DNA of 64,000 nucleotides from Acinetobacter sp. ANC 7912 (GTDB lineage: Bacteria; Pseudomonadota; Gammaproteobacteria; Pseudomonadales; Moraxellaceae). The notes below the pieces were generated by a model that saw only the letters and a list, made by a program, of their open reading frames with translations, ran no database searches and was not told the origin of the DNA. Both the position numbers and the translations under genes were made by a program. The stretch is from contig NZ_CP156795.1 of assembly GCF_039862785.1 (NCBI RefSeq), positions 558,001-622,000 on the forward strand. Direction: 5' to 3'. Below are positions 54,680 to 63,979 of this stretch, piece after piece (the first letter of the stretch is position 1; each line of letters begins with the position of its first letter).

Positions 54680-55708
54680 TTATTTTAAAAATTGTGTCAG
54701 ATCAGCGTGTAAGCGTTCCAGTTCCACTAATTTAAACGTTCTCAGATGACCACGCAATGCAGGAATGTCGTTGATATTCTTGTTTTGACTAGAAACTTTA
54801 AACAGGTCATGCGGTCCCAGATAACACAGCATGTGTTTTTCCGGATGAAACAGCAGGTCACCTTGACGTTGTTCAAAGAAATTTGCCAGTCGCATGACAA
54901 AGGCTGGAGTCAGCAGCTTTGCCATTTCCAGCTCATGGCTGCCATAAAAACTGAGACGCTGGTTGGTGCGAATATCGCTGCTATGCCAAGGATAACGATA
55001 CGGATAGGAAAATTTGCGCTTGGAGGTCGTAACAGCGAGTCCCTGAATGGAAACATCAAACACAAATACACCCCACAGGTCTTTATGCACTTCTGTGACC
55101 TTGACCGACCTGCCATTTTTATCGCGGATCTGAACCTCATTCACATAATGATATTGAAAGAGCATGACCTGATGCTGCTGGCCATTTTCATCTTCCCAGA
55201 TGGTACTGGCATAGCGGCTGATTTCATTACTGAGAGAGCCACGCTCAAATAGCGGAAACCAGCGTTTTAGGTTGCCAATGAACTGGATTGGATTCATTGG
55301 CATGGAAATGTGTTGCGGTTGCTGTTGAAAGCATAAATTATATTTTTTACTGAGTGCAATTTCTTCCAGGTAAGCAATTACCTCATCAATCGGTTTGCGA
55401 TGTTCAAAGCTGATATAGGCCCAGAAGATTAGCAGGCAGCCGAGAAAAACACTGCTTTGCATCCAGATATTGGCTGGTGCAATCACAATCGCCAGAATCA
55501 GGATGCCACCAAAAACGGCAAGGGCAAGTGGCAGGTTATTTTCAAACTTTAAGGTGATCGGGCCATTCCAGGGATGCAGGCCATCCAATAGATCCTGATG
55601 AGTTTCTGTCTGACGACCCAGATCCCAGAGCCGGGCGATGTTGCGAAACACCACTTCATTTTTCTTGCGTCGAATATGAATGGAATGTTGCACCGCATCG
55701 ATCGGCAT
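54680..55708 (-). CDS. DUF3137-like membrane protein
   Basis: A 342-residue protein with two adjacent helices (about 60-98) and a soluble C-terminal domain with RWFPLFERGSLSNEISRYAS and FHPEKHMLCYLGPHDLFKVS. The form matches DUF3137 proteins found beside LemA. The start is 12 bp from the queA stop, so it is translated from the queA transcript. Confidence 0.82.
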   Translation of the reverse strand: MPIDAVQHSIHIRRKKNEVVFRNIARLWDLGRQTETHQDLLDGLHPWNGPITLKFENNLPLALAVFGGILILAIVIAPANIWMQSSVFLGCLLIFWAYISFEHRKPIDEVIAYLEEIALSKKYNLCFQQQPQHISMPMNPIQFIGNLKRWFPLFERGSLSNEISRYASTIWEDENGQQHQVMLFQYHYVNEVQIRDKNGRSVKVTEVHKDLWGVFVFDVSIQGLAVTTSKRKFSYPYRYPWHSSDIRTNQRLSFYGSHELEMAKLLTPAFVMRLANFFEQRQGDLLFHPEKHMLCYLGPHDLFKVSSQNKNINDIPALRGHLRTFKLVELERLHADLTQFLK

Positions 55709-55719
55709 AGGCAGGTTCC

Positions 55720-56760
55720 TTATCTGGAAGCGATATTGTCGATCAGCATGGCATCGCCATAACTGAAGAAACGGTATTTGCTTTCAACCGCATGCTGGTA
55801 GGCATTCAGGATATTTTCACGGTTCGATAAAGCGGATACCAGCATCAGCAGGGTCGATTCTGGCAAGTGGAAGTTGGTGATCAGGCGATCCACGACTTTG
55901 AATTCATAACCTGGATAGATGAAAATCTGGGTATCGCCAGTCCAGCCTTTCAGTTCACCACCGTTTGCTTGAGCCGCACTTTCAGTGGCACGGGTCGCCG
56001 TTGTCCCGACAGCAATGACTTTGTTGCCACGCTCTTTGGTGGCTTTGATCAGGGCCATGGATTCATCCGATACCTGACACCATTCGCTGTGCATGATGTG
56101 GTTTTCGATATTATCGGTACGAACCGGCAGGAAGGTACCTGCACCCACATGCAGAGTCACAAAAGTTTTTTGAATACCTTTTTCTTCCAGTTTTTTCAGC
56201 AATTCTTCATCAAAATGCAGCGAAGCGGTCGGTGCAGCGACACTGGCCAGTTTGGTCGGATCATTGAACACAGTTTGATAACGGACCGTATCAATCTCTT
56301 CCGCTTCACGGTTGAAATATGGCGGAATGGGTAGGGCGCCGTATTTATCCAGCACATCCAGAATCGGCTGGGAGAATTCCACAATAAACAGATTTTCATG
56401 ACGGCCTTGAACCGTAACTTTGACTTCATCTGGACCGATAAACAGTTCAGCACCGGCTTTAGGCGTGTTGCTGGCTTTAATATGGCAATGCGCAACGAAC
56501 TGATCCATCATGCGTTCCACCAGTACTTCTACAGCACCGCCAGTGGCGCGTTTCCCTTTCAGACGGGCTTTCATCACCTTGGTATCATTCAGGACCAGCA
56601 GGTCGCCTTCATTCAGCAAATCCAGAATATCAGTAAAGTGATGGTCATGATATTGACCATTGGCATCCAGATGCAGCAGACGGGAAGCAGTACGTTGTTC
56701 AAGGGGATAGCGAGCAATCAGCTCATCGGGGAGATCAAAGCTAAAATCGGAAAGTTGCAT
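55720..56760 (-). CDS. queA: S-adenosylmethionine:tRNA ribosyltransferase-isomerase QueA
   Basis: A 346-residue enzyme adding the cyclopentenediol precursor to preQ1-tRNA. Signature sequences: [74 protein letters not shown] and [17 protein letters not shown] (each quoted in part). Full length. It is separated from tgt by the lemA block, whereas queA and tgt are often adjacent. Confidence 0.97.
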   Translation of the reverse strand: MQLSDFSFDLPDELIARYPLEQRTASRLLHLDANGQYHDHHFTDILDLLNEGDLLVLNDTKVMKARLKGKRATGGAVEVLVERMMDQFVAHCHIKASNTPKAGAELFIGPDEVKVTVQGRHENLFIVEFSQPILDVLDKYGALPIPPYFNREAEEIDTVRYQTVFNDPTKLASVAAPTASLHFDEELLKKLEEKGIQKTFVTLHVGAGTFLPVRTDNIENHIMHSEWCQVSDESMALIKATKERGNKVIAVGTTATRATESAAQANGGELKGWTGDTQIFIYPGYEFKVVDRLITNFHLPESTLLMLVSALSNRENILNAYQHAVESKYRFFSYGDAMLIDNIASR

Positions 56761-56887
56761 GACAAGTTACGGTAAATAAAAACTGGGCCTAGTATAAACT
56801 TTTTTCCTTTTCAGGGAGGAAAATGCGGCTTTCTAGATCAAAAAAATGAGATTTGTTTTAAAATTAGGCAAATGCCAAATTTCTGCG

Positions 56888-56915
56888 TTGACATCTGAAA
56901 CAAACCGGGTAATAT
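56888..56915 (+). promoter_or_regulatory. Sigma-70 promoter of the tRNA-Leu gene
   Basis: A perfect TTGACA at 56888-56893 and TAATAT at 56910-56915 with a 16-bp spacer, placing transcript start a few bases before the tRNA at 56930. Confidence 0.8.
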
Positions 56916-56929
56916 ACCTCTCATCCACT

Positions 56930-57016
56930 CCCGAGGTGGTGAAATTGGTAGACGCGGCGGACTCAAAATCCGCTGTCAGAGATGACGTGTCGGTTCGAGT
57001 CCGACCCTCGGGACCA
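56930..57016 (+). tRNA. tRNA-Leu (anticodon CAA)
   Basis: An 87-nt class II tRNA with encoded CCA. Acceptor CCCGAGG pairs with CCTCGGG, discriminator A57013, D-arm with GGTAGAC, anticodon loop CTCAAAA inside GCGGA/TCCGC giving anticodon CAA, a long variable arm, and T-loop GGTTCGAGTCC. Confidence 0.95.
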
Positions 57017-57027
57017 AGATTCTAAAG

Positions 57028-57060
57028 AACCCCAGGCATATTAAGACCTGGGGTTTTTTA
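57028..57060 (+). terminator. tRNA-Leu terminator
   Basis: AACCCCAGG, a ten-base loop, CCTGGGGTT and a T-run, 12 bp after the tRNA CCA. Confidence 0.92.
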
Positions 57061-57138
57061 TTGCCTGAAATTTATAGGGGTTGTTCTAATCTTTTAAGTT
57101 TCAATCATGAACAGATAAAAAGTTTATTCCCGTGATAA

Positions 57139-57169
57139 AAAATCCCTCCAGATCTGGAGGGGTTTTTTA
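57139..57169 (-). terminator. Terminator of the gene at 57185-57676
   Basis: A perfect palindrome CCCTCCAGATCTGGAGGG (57144-57161) between A and T tracts, 16 bp beyond the stop of the minus-strand gene. Confidence 0.85.
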
Positions 57170-57184
57170 TTGCTATTGAGCTGT

Positions 57185-57676
57185 TTAAGACTGTGGATTT
57201 GGTGGAACCAATTTATCCAGATCTTTATCAGAGATTTGATCCAGCTCAGAAATATCCGTTTTGATTTTCCATTGTGCTTCATCATCAACTGGGTTTGGCA
57301 GACGTGCTTCGAGCCAGTCGCATACTACATCGGGTGGGAAGTCTGCATGATTGCATTGAATTACCCAAGACAGAAAGTCTTTTGCTTCACCATTCATATA
57401 CGGAGGAGGAGAGACCGGTAAAAACTGGGTTGGAAGGCGTTCATTTTTAGAAATGTAATTCAGGACATGACCCAGTTCCTGCACAGTTTGCCAAGCCAGT
57501 GGATGCTCGACATTAATACGAAACTTAAACCACCATGCCTGTTTGCCATCAGATCCGTAGCTATCAATCAGGTTTTTTTGAACACTTGGGACTTTACAGA
57601 AATATTCATATAAACGATCAAAACTTAAATCGGACACAGTGTTGGACTCAAAATTCGAAAAATCCAAGTGTAGCAC
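57185..57676 (-). CDS. Unknown soluble protein
   Basis: A 163-residue acidic protein without signal or membrane segment; tryptophans in KQAWWFKFRINVEHPLAWQT and a Pro-rich PVSPPPYMNG mid-section. No family recognised. The GTG at 57676 has no clear ribosome site, so the start is uncertain; an in-frame GTG fourteen codons later is an alternative. It has its own terminator. Confidence 0.72.
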   Translation of the reverse strand: MLHLDFSNFESNTVSDLSFDRLYEYFCKVPSVQKNLIDSYGSDGKQAWWFKFRINVEHPLAWQTVQELGHVLNYISKNERLPTQFLPVSPPPYMNGEAKDFLSWVIQCNHADFPPDVVCDWLEARLPNPVDDEAQWKIKTDISELDQISDKDLDKLVPPNPQS

Positions 57677-57818
57677 AAAGCATGAATTTCACAGCTTAAG
57701 GGCTCTTAAAATAGTAGGCTTAGGATTTGTGACAAAACTCAGCCATGATAAGGATAAATTCATATTTTCTCCGTATATTTTGTATAAAATATAAACATAT
57801 TGGTTGGGGGAAGTTCCG

Positions 57819-58229
57819 ATGAAAATGATGATCTCGAGTGCCTGTATTGCGGGAATCCTGTTGGGAGCTTCAGTTCCGGCTGGGGCGGGGAATAACTGGG
57901 TAGGTTATACTAGCAAAGATAAATATCAGCGCCCGCCTGCACCACGTCCACCACAGCATCATCCGCAGCGTCCGTTGCCACCTGCACCGCATTATTCGAA
58001 TCGTCCTGTGATTCAGAATGGTGTCAGCATTCAGTATCAGGCACCGACTACGATTTATCACAACTCGAACAGCTATAGTTGGGCCAATGGTGACCCAAAT
58101 GTGGCACAGATTGAAAGCTCGCGTTATGTGCTGATCAATGACTGGCGCCGTTTGGGTTTGCCTGATCCTCCTGCTGGCATGCACTGGATTTTTGAAAATG
58201 GTCGCTATATATTGGTAAATAATCGTTAA
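57819..58229 (+). CDS. RcnB-like periplasmic protein
   Basis: A 136-residue protein with signal peptide (about 1-23, ending PAGAG), a Pro/His/Gln-rich linker (about 30-65), and a C-terminal domain with RLGLPDPPAGMHWIFENGRY, the pattern of RcnB-like proteins. RcnB helps nickel/cobalt homeostasis in E. coli; the His-rich linker fits metal contact, but function is unproven. The ATG at 57819 has a GGGGAAG site; the earlier TTG frame start is rejected. Confidence 0.85.
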   Translation: MKMMISSACIAGILLGASVPAGAGNNWVGYTSKDKYQRPPAPRPPQHHPQRPLPPAPHYSNRPVIQNGVSIQYQAPTTIYHNSNSYSWANGDPNVAQIESSRYVLINDWRRLGLPDPPAGMHWIFENGRYILVNNR

Positions 58230-58232
58230 AAG

Positions 58233-58319
58233 AAATTCCCTCTCTTGTTAGGAGAGGGTTAGGAAGAGGTGATTAATTAATCCCCCTATATCCCCTTTTT
58301 ACAAAGGGGGATTTTTTTA
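58233..58319. repeat. Two tandem units of the dispersed hairpin repeat
   Basis: The first (58233-58270) is the reverse complement of copy 1 at 13990, with CCCTCTC and GAGAGGG arms and a TTAGGAAGAG flank. The second (58280-58319) reads TCCCCCTATATCCCCTTT, then AAAGGGGGA and a T-run, and also works as a terminator for the rcnB-like gene. Confidence 0.6.
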
Positions 58320-58323
58320 TCGC

Positions 58324-58818
58324 TTAAGCCAATTCATCATCCTCAGGTCGTGGAGTTTTACCTTCTGGTAATGGCTTTTCACTATGCTTGTCACGAATCA
58401 CAGATGGATAAGTCCAGGACGCATAACGCACCACCAGAATTGCCAGTGCCAGAATCAGGATCGAACCTGTAATAATGACCAGATCCATACTGGCTTTATG
58501 GCTATGTTGAATATCAGAAATCAGCAAGCGGGTCAGGGCAGTAATCGCGATATAAATCAGGAAACGGACCGGCATGTGATTGGTCTTGAAATAAATGCCG
58601 ACCATTGCGCCCAATTCTAAATAGATAAATAACAAAAGAATGTCATCAATGGTGGCGAATTGTTTGACTGCAAAAATATCAAAAACGGTATGCCCGGCAG
58701 ACCAGATCACCATACAGCCGATAATGAACAAGGCAAGATAATGAAAACTTTCTACGGCCATATTGCCGAAATTGTCGAGGAGGGTTTCTATCTTTTTGGC
58801 TTTGGATTGTGGTTTCAT
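58324..58818 (-). CDS. PsiE-family (phosphate-starvation-inducible) membrane protein
   Basis: A 164-residue protein with four hydrophobic helices (about 25-47, 60-80, 87-105, 115-137) and a charged C-terminal tail. The segment FATIDDILLLFIYLELGAMV and NHMPVRFLIYIAITALTRLL fit PsiE. In E. coli psiE responds to phosphate and cAMP; its activity is unknown. The ATG at 58818 has a perfect AGGAGG site, so it is preferred to the Met at 58836, which lies within that site's leader. Confidence 0.86.
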   Translation of the reverse strand: MKPQSKAKKIETLLDNFGNMAVESFHYLALFIIGCMVIWSAGHTVFDIFAVKQFATIDDILLLFIYLELGAMVGIYFKTNHMPVRFLIYIAITALTRLLISDIQHSHKASMDLVIITGSILILALAILVVRYASWTYPSVIRDKHSEKPLPEGKTPRPEDDELA

Positions 58819-58989
58819 TGCATATCCTCCTTTCATTATTTATATATCTCAGGAAAGGTGTAGCAAAATTCATGCAATAACTATGGCGTCAGCAAAAATA
58901 AATATGTAATAAGATGAAAAAGTGTATTTTTTTTAGACGAACTTGCTATATTGTAAAGGTTGTACATCGAATAATGAGGGAGAAAAAAG

Positions 58990-59196
58990 ATGTTAGATAA
59001 AATCCAAAATAAAATTAGTCAATTACAAGCAGGAAAAAAACTGATTTTGGGGACAGGCATCAAAACTGACGACATGCAGAAAGTCCTGGCACTGTGTGAA
59101 TCACTGCAGTCAGAAGGCGAAATCCGTATCGTGAATAAGCATGTGAATCCAAAAGTTGCCAACCAGCTGGACACCATCCTGATTGAAAAGGTGTAA
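58990..59196 (+). CDS. Small conserved-looking protein of unknown function
   Basis: A 68-residue soluble protein with a good ribosome site (GAGGGAGAAAAAAG) and a strong terminator 9 bp after the stop, which argue it is a real gene. The sequence GKKLILGTGIKTDDMQKVL and ALCESLQSEGEIRIVNKHVN suggests an alpha/beta fold. No family recognised. Confidence 0.78.
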   Translation: MLDKIQNKISQLQAGKKLILGTGIKTDDMQKVLALCESLQSEGEIRIVNKHVNPKVANQLDTILIEKV

Positions 59197-59204
59197 ATAC
59201 CTAT

Positions 59205-59236
59205 AAAAAACGCCTGCAATTGCAGGCGTTTTTTTA
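59205..59236. terminator. Bidirectional terminator
   Basis: AAAAAACGCCTGCAATTGCAGGCGTTTTTTT (stem CGCCTGCAA/TTGCAGGCG) between the small gene and the convergent acyl-CoA dehydrogenase gene. Confidence 0.93.
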
Positions 59237-59249
59237 TGGTTGAACAGTC

Positions 59250-61031
59250 TTACGCTTGATTAGTGAAATAATCTTCAGAGAACTGCATCACCACTTCTGG
59301 ACCAGCTTTCACTTTAGTGATACGCAGTGCCAGCTCAGGCAGGGTACGTTGTACGAAGTAACGCGCCAGTGCCAGTTTGTTTTGATAGAACTCGCCTTGT
59401 TTGTCTTTCGCAGCATTGGCAATGCGCGCAAACATGTAAGAGAAGCTTAGCAGACCCACCACATGCAGGTAATCTACCGCAGCAGCATTGGCAAACTCTG
59501 GGTTTTCTTTCGCAGCTTCCAAAATGAACTGGGTCACCGCTTCAACTTCTGCAGCAGCATCCAAGGTTGCATCTTTGATGAAGTTTAGGTCAGCGTCCAA
59601 GCCGTTGGCAAAGTCACGGATTTCCTGGATGTATTCCTCGATGAATGCACCGCCACACTTGATGGTCTTACGGCCGATCAAGTCCTGAGATTGTACGCCG
59701 TTAGTACCTTCGTAGATTTGTGCAATACGCAGGTCACGTACACACTGTTCCATGCCCCATTCACGGATATAACCGTGACCACCGAAGACCATTTGCGCAT
59801 CCAGAACGGCATTAAATGCAGTATCGGTCAGATAAGCTTTAGCAATTGGTGTTAACAGCGCAACACGATCATTGGCTTTTTTCACCGCTTCTGCATCAGT
59901 TGAGAATTTGGTGATGTCCAGCTGTTGACCTACATATACTGCAAAAGCACGAGATGCTTCATTATTCACACGCGTATTCAGCAACATGCGACGTACATCG
60001 CCGTGTACCAGGATGCTGTCAGCAGGTTTGTTTGGAGATTGAACGCCAGATGCGCTACGGCCTTGCAAACGGTCAGTCGCGTACTGAGCCGCATTTTGGT
60101 AAGCGAATTCAGAAGCGCCCAGGCCTTGGATACCCATAGACAGACGTTCGTAGTTCATCATCACGAACATCGCAGCCAGACCTTCGTTTTCTTTACCTAC
60201 GATATAGCCTTTCGCGCCATCGAAGTTCATCACACAAGTTGCAGATGCCTTGATCCCCATTTTGTGTTCGATTGAACCAGGACCTACCGCATTGCGTTCG
60301 CCCAGAGAACCATCTTCATTCACTAAGTATTTAGGCACGATAAACAGGGAAATACCACGAGAACCTGCAGGTGCATCCGGTGTTTTTGCCAGTACCAGGT
60401 GAATGATGTTTTCAGCCAGGTCGTGGTCACCACCGGTGATGAAGATTTTGGTACCAGTAATGTTGTATGTACCATCTTCATTACGTTCTGCTTTTGTTTT
60501 GATGATACCGAGGTCAGTGCCTGCATGAGGTTCAGTCAGACACATAGTTCCTGACCATTCACCTGAGTAGATTTTTGGCAGGTAAGTTTCTTTTTGTTCC
60601 TGAGATGCATAGCTGTTTAGCGCCATACCAGCACCCACAGAAAGCAATGGATACAGCATGAATGATGGGTTGGTTGCAAACAGCATCTCGTCAGAAAGCA
60701 CGGTCAGCATTTTTGGCATGCCTTGGCCGCCCCATTCTTCGTCAGCGCCCAAGCCGATCCAGCCGCCTTCTGCGTATTGCTTGAATGCTTCCTTGAAACC
60801 TGCAGGGGTAGTCACTGCGCCATTGTTATATTTCGCGCCTTCTTCATCACCAGTACGGTTCAAAGGAAGTGTTACATTTTGCGCAAATTTAGCCATTTCT
60901 TCCAGAATAGCTTCAGCTGTTGCAGCATCTAAATGAGCTAAATTTTCATTGGCTTGCCAGAATTGTTCTGCTTTGAATACATCATTTAGGATGAATTTCA
61001 TATCGGCAAGTGGCGCGTTATAAATTGGCAT
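59250..61031 (-). CDS. Acyl-CoA dehydrogenase with C-terminal extension (1)
   Basis: A 593-residue FAD enzyme catalysing the first step of fatty acid beta-oxidation. Seen: N-terminal MPIYNAPLADMKFILNDVF, the CLTEPHAGTDLGIIKTKAE and TGTKIFITGGDHDLAENI flavin-site segments, the fingerprint YEGTNGVQSQDLIGRK with the catalytic Glu, and GGHGYIREWGMEQ. A C-terminal domain of about 130 residues is typical of this long subgroup. It is a paralogue of the gene just upstream. Confidence 0.93.
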   Translation of the reverse strand: MPIYNAPLADMKFILNDVFKAEQFWQANENLAHLDAATAEAILEEMAKFAQNVTLPLNRTGDEEGAKYNNGAVTTPAGFKEAFKQYAEGGWIGLGADEEWGGQGMPKMLTVLSDEMLFATNPSFMLYPLLSVGAGMALNSYASQEQKETYLPKIYSGEWSGTMCLTEPHAGTDLGIIKTKAERNEDGTYNITGTKIFITGGDHDLAENIIHLVLAKTPDAPAGSRGISLFIVPKYLVNEDGSLGERNAVGPGSIEHKMGIKASATCVMNFDGAKGYIVGKENEGLAAMFVMMNYERLSMGIQGLGASEFAYQNAAQYATDRLQGRSASGVQSPNKPADSILVHGDVRRMLLNTRVNNEASRAFAVYVGQQLDITKFSTDAEAVKKANDRVALLTPIAKAYLTDTAFNAVLDAQMVFGGHGYIREWGMEQCVRDLRIAQIYEGTNGVQSQDLIGRKTIKCGGAFIEEYIQEIRDFANGLDADLNFIKDATLDAAAEVEAVTQFILEAAKENPEFANAAAVDYLHVVGLLSFSYMFARIANAAKDKQGEFYQNKLALARYFVQRTLPELALRITKVKAGPEVVMQFSEDYFTNQA

Positions 61032-61210
61032 AGTGTGTCACCCGTTGTTTCTTGTTTGATTCGATTCGTTTGGTTTTGCGTCAGTCTAATGCATTAAAAA
61101 TCTTATTGTTAGACGACTAAAGGTTAATTCTGTAACGCTTTATAAAGAAAAAGGACTGCCTGTTTTGTGACCGTCCTTTTCCTTGATTATGCAATTAAAA
61201 CTGCATCAGC

Positions 61211-63013
61211 TTAGAATGCGAAGTGTTCCGCATCCAGGCTCATTAAAGGTTCAACACCAGTTGCGATCACGTCAACATGTGAGCGAACACGTGGCAGGAT
61301 TTTCTTGAAGTAGAAGCGAGCTGTAGTGATCTTCGCATTGTAGAAGTCCACTTCAGTTGTACCCGCTGCAAGAGCTTCTTGAGCAACCAGCGCCATACGA
61401 GCCCATAGGTACGCAAGAGTCACGTAACCAGAGAAGTACAGGTAATCTACTGCAGCAGCACCGACTTCTTCAGGGTTTTGCATTGCACGCATACCGATCT
61501 GCATGGTCAGGTCGCCCCATTCCTTGTTCAGGGTAGCAAGTGGCTCGATGAACTCTTTCATGCCAGCATTGTCTTTGTTTGCTTCCGCAAATTTGTGGAT
61601 GATCTTGGTGAAGTCTTTCAACATTGCACCTTGAGTACCCAGTACTTTACGGCCTAACAGGTCTAGTGCTTGAATTTCAGTGGTACCTTCGTACAGGCAA
61701 GAGATACGTGTATCACGTACGATCTGCTCCATACCGTGCTCAGAGATAAAGCCGTGACCACCGAATACTTGTACACCATGTTTCGCAGATTCTGAGCCAG
61801 TTTCAGTCAGGAATGCTTTTGCGATAGGTGTCAGCAATGACAGGATGTTGTCAGAGAATTTACGTTCTTCTTCATTCGCACCTTTTTCAACCACATCCGC
61901 GTGTTGAGCCAGGAAGTAAACCAGTGCACGGCCAGCTTCAGCAAATGATTTTTGAGTCAGCAGCATGTTGCGAACGGCTGGGTGTACGATGATTGGATCT
62001 GCTTCTTTTTCTGGTGCTTTAGGACCAGATAGAGAACGCATTGCCAGACGGTCTTTGGCATAAGTTAAAGCGCCTTGGAATGCTGCTTCAGAAGCAGACA
62101 GACCTTGTACAGCAGTACCGATACGTGCAGTGTTCATAAACGTGAACATGCAGTTCAGACCACGGTTTTCAGGTCCAATCAGGTAACCTTTTGCGTTGTC
62201 AAAGTTAATTACGCAAGTTGCGTTACCATGGATCCCCATTTTGTGTTCGATCGAACCACAACGTACGTTGTTGCGTTCACCAATTGAGCCGTCAGCATTC
62301 ACGTTGAACTTCGGTACGATGAACAGGGAAATACCTTTAGTACCTTTCGGTGCACCTGGCAGACGAGCCAATACGATATGGATGATGTTTTCAGCCATGT
62401 CGTGCTCACCAGCAGAGATAAAGATTTTCTCGCCAGAGATTGCATAGCTACCGTCAGCTTGTGGTTCAGCTTTAGTACGGATAATGCCTAGATCAGAACC
62501 TGCATGAGATTCTGTCAGACACATGGTACCAGTCCATTCACCTGAAACCAGTTTAGGCAGGTAAGTGTCTTTTTGTTCTTGAGAACCGTGGTGTTCAAGG
62601 GTACGTACAGCACCGTGAGACAGTCCAGGGTACATGCCCCATGCCCAGTTCGCAGTACCGACCATTTCAGAAACGGTAATACCTAACGAGTTTGGTAAGC
62701 CTTGACCGCCGTATTGCTCTTCAGCAGAAAGAGAAGGGAAGCCTAGCTCGATGTATTTTTGATACGCTTCTTTGAAACCGGTTGGAGTGGTCACAACGCC
62801 GTCGTTCCAAGTACAGCCTTCACGGTCACCCACCTGGTTCAGTGGGGATAATTCGTTTTCACAGAAATCTGCAGCAGCTTCGAGGTACTGGTCAATCAGT
62901 TCACGGCTTACATTTTCCTGGAATGCAGGCAGGCTGGCATAGTGTTGTTCAGCATTTAGAAGCTCATGCAAAACGAATTGCATATCACGTAAAGGCGCTT
63001 TGTATTGTGGCAT
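61211..63013 (-). CDS. Acyl-CoA dehydrogenase with C-terminal extension (2)
   Basis: A 600-residue paralogue of the neighbouring gene: MPQYKAPLRDMQFVLHELLN, CLTESHAGSDLGIIRTKAE, SGEKIFISAGEHDMAENI, GGHGFISEHGMEQIV and YEGTTEIQALDLLGRK with the catalytic Glu. The 179-bp gap between the two genes leaves room for a separate promoter, so they may be controlled independently. Chain-length preference cannot be read from sequence. Confidence 0.93.
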   Translation of the reverse strand: MPQYKAPLRDMQFVLHELLNAEQHYASLPAFQENVSRELIDQYLEAAADFCENELSPLNQVGDREGCTWNDGVVTTPTGFKEAYQKYIELGFPSLSAEEQYGGQGLPNSLGITVSEMVGTANWAWGMYPGLSHGAVRTLEHHGSQEQKDTYLPKLVSGEWTGTMCLTESHAGSDLGIIRTKAEPQADGSYAISGEKIFISAGEHDMAENIIHIVLARLPGAPKGTKGISLFIVPKFNVNADGSIGERNNVRCGSIEHKMGIHGNATCVINFDNAKGYLIGPENRGLNCMFTFMNTARIGTAVQGLSASEAAFQGALTYAKDRLAMRSLSGPKAPEKEADPIIVHPAVRNMLLTQKSFAEAGRALVYFLAQHADVVEKGANEEERKFSDNILSLLTPIAKAFLTETGSESAKHGVQVFGGHGFISEHGMEQIVRDTRISCLYEGTTEIQALDLLGRKVLGTQGAMLKDFTKIIHKFAEANKDNAGMKEFIEPLATLNKEWGDLTMQIGMRAMQNPEEVGAAAVDYLYFSGYVTLAYLWARMALVAQEALAAGTTEVDFYNAKITTARFYFKKILPRVRSHVDVIATGVEPLMSLDAEHFAF

Positions 63014-63343
63014 AGCGTTTTCCTCAATACTGGTTTTATACCAGCGTTATAATCCTGAATTAAAGTGAAACGTGCCTTCACTGACACGTATGAACATGGG
63101 GCTAATCGTGCAACATCTTCCTTGCTGGCACAAGCATTTCAGGGCTATTTCTTGGTGACTGTAAAGTCAAAGATAATTGCCCTTGAAATCTTAAGTATAT
63201 TGAGTGTAAACGTTTTTATAAAAAAATGTGTGATACGAATGGTCAAAAAACATGAGCACTTAGATGCACTTACCTAAACAATTGGCAGAGATGAAAAAAG
63301 GCACCCGAAGGTGCCTTTAAAATAAGAAAATTCAAGTGATCAA
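63014..63343. other. Intergenic region upstream of acyl-CoA dehydrogenase 2
   Basis: About 330 bp with no supported gene. It must contain the promoter for the minus-strand dehydrogenase and, at 63294-63319, the terminator of the lipoprotein gene to the right. The open frame at 63065-63277 (+) has no ribosome site. Confidence 0.55.
63294..63319 (-). terminator. Terminator of the repeat-containing lipoprotein gene
   Basis: On the minus strand AAAGGCACC-TTCG-GGTGCCTTTTTT (stem closed by a TTCG loop), 25 bp after the stop at 63344. Confidence 0.9.
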
Positions 63344-63979
63344 TTAAGATGCTTTTGCTGCTGGAGCAGCAACTGGTGCTTTTGGCTGGAAGCGTACATG
63401 GCATTGACCATTGATGGTTTTGTTGCCAATCTTGATTTGAGCAGCTGCACCATCTTTTTTGCCTTGGCAAGCCTGAATCACTGCTTTTTGCTGTGCCTGA
63501 CGTTGTGCCAAACGTTGATCAAACTGTTTCACCATTTCGGCACGTTGTGCATCTGTCATTGGTTCACCGCGACCTTGGCCGGGTGCAGCACGGAAGTCAC
63601 CGCGCATTGGACGATGTTCACCTTTCATGCCACGGAATTCAGCGCGTGCAGCTTTCATGTCTTTACGGTCGGCTTTGAAGTAGATGTTACAGGTACCGTC
63701 AATGGTTTTTTCACCGGCTTTGACCTGAACGGTGCTGCCTACAGCTTTGTTGTCGCAGGCCTGTCGAATTTGTTTTTGTAACTCCGCATATTCAGCACGT
63801 TTTTGCTGGAACTTCTCGCGCTGTTCCGGTGTCAGGCGGTGTTCACGCTGATCATGATGTTGTTTCATCATTTTAGGATGAGTTTCGCTTTGAACATTAT
63901 TGGTGGACTGACAGGCAGTCAATGCGCCCATTGATAAAACACTAGCACTTACGAGGATGGTTTTTGTGATGGCTTTCAT
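63344..63979 (-). CDS. Lipoprotein with two internal repeats
   Basis: A 211-residue protein with a lipobox (LTAC, Cys23) and a basic, Gln/Arg/His-rich mature part. Two copies of a roughly 34-residue unit are visible: one near 70-105 (RQACDNKAVGSTVQVKAGEK...) and one near 165-200 (IQACQGKKDGAAAQIKIGNK...), each with two Cys and a KTIxGxC core. They are joined by a helical Arg/Met-rich linker reminiscent of Spy/LTXXQ-type proteins. Function unknown; envelope stress or metal binding is speculation. Confidence 0.85.
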   Translation of the reverse strand: MKAITKTILVSASVLSMGALTACQSTNNVQSETHPKMMKQHHDQREHRLTPEQREKFQQKRAEYAELQKQIRQACDNKAVGSTVQVKAGEKTIDGTCNIYFKADRKDMKAARAEFRGMKGEHRPMRGDFRAAPGQGRGEPMTDAQRAEMVKQFDQRLAQRQAQQKAVIQACQGKKDGAAAQIKIGNKTINGQCHVRFQPKAPVAAPAAKAS

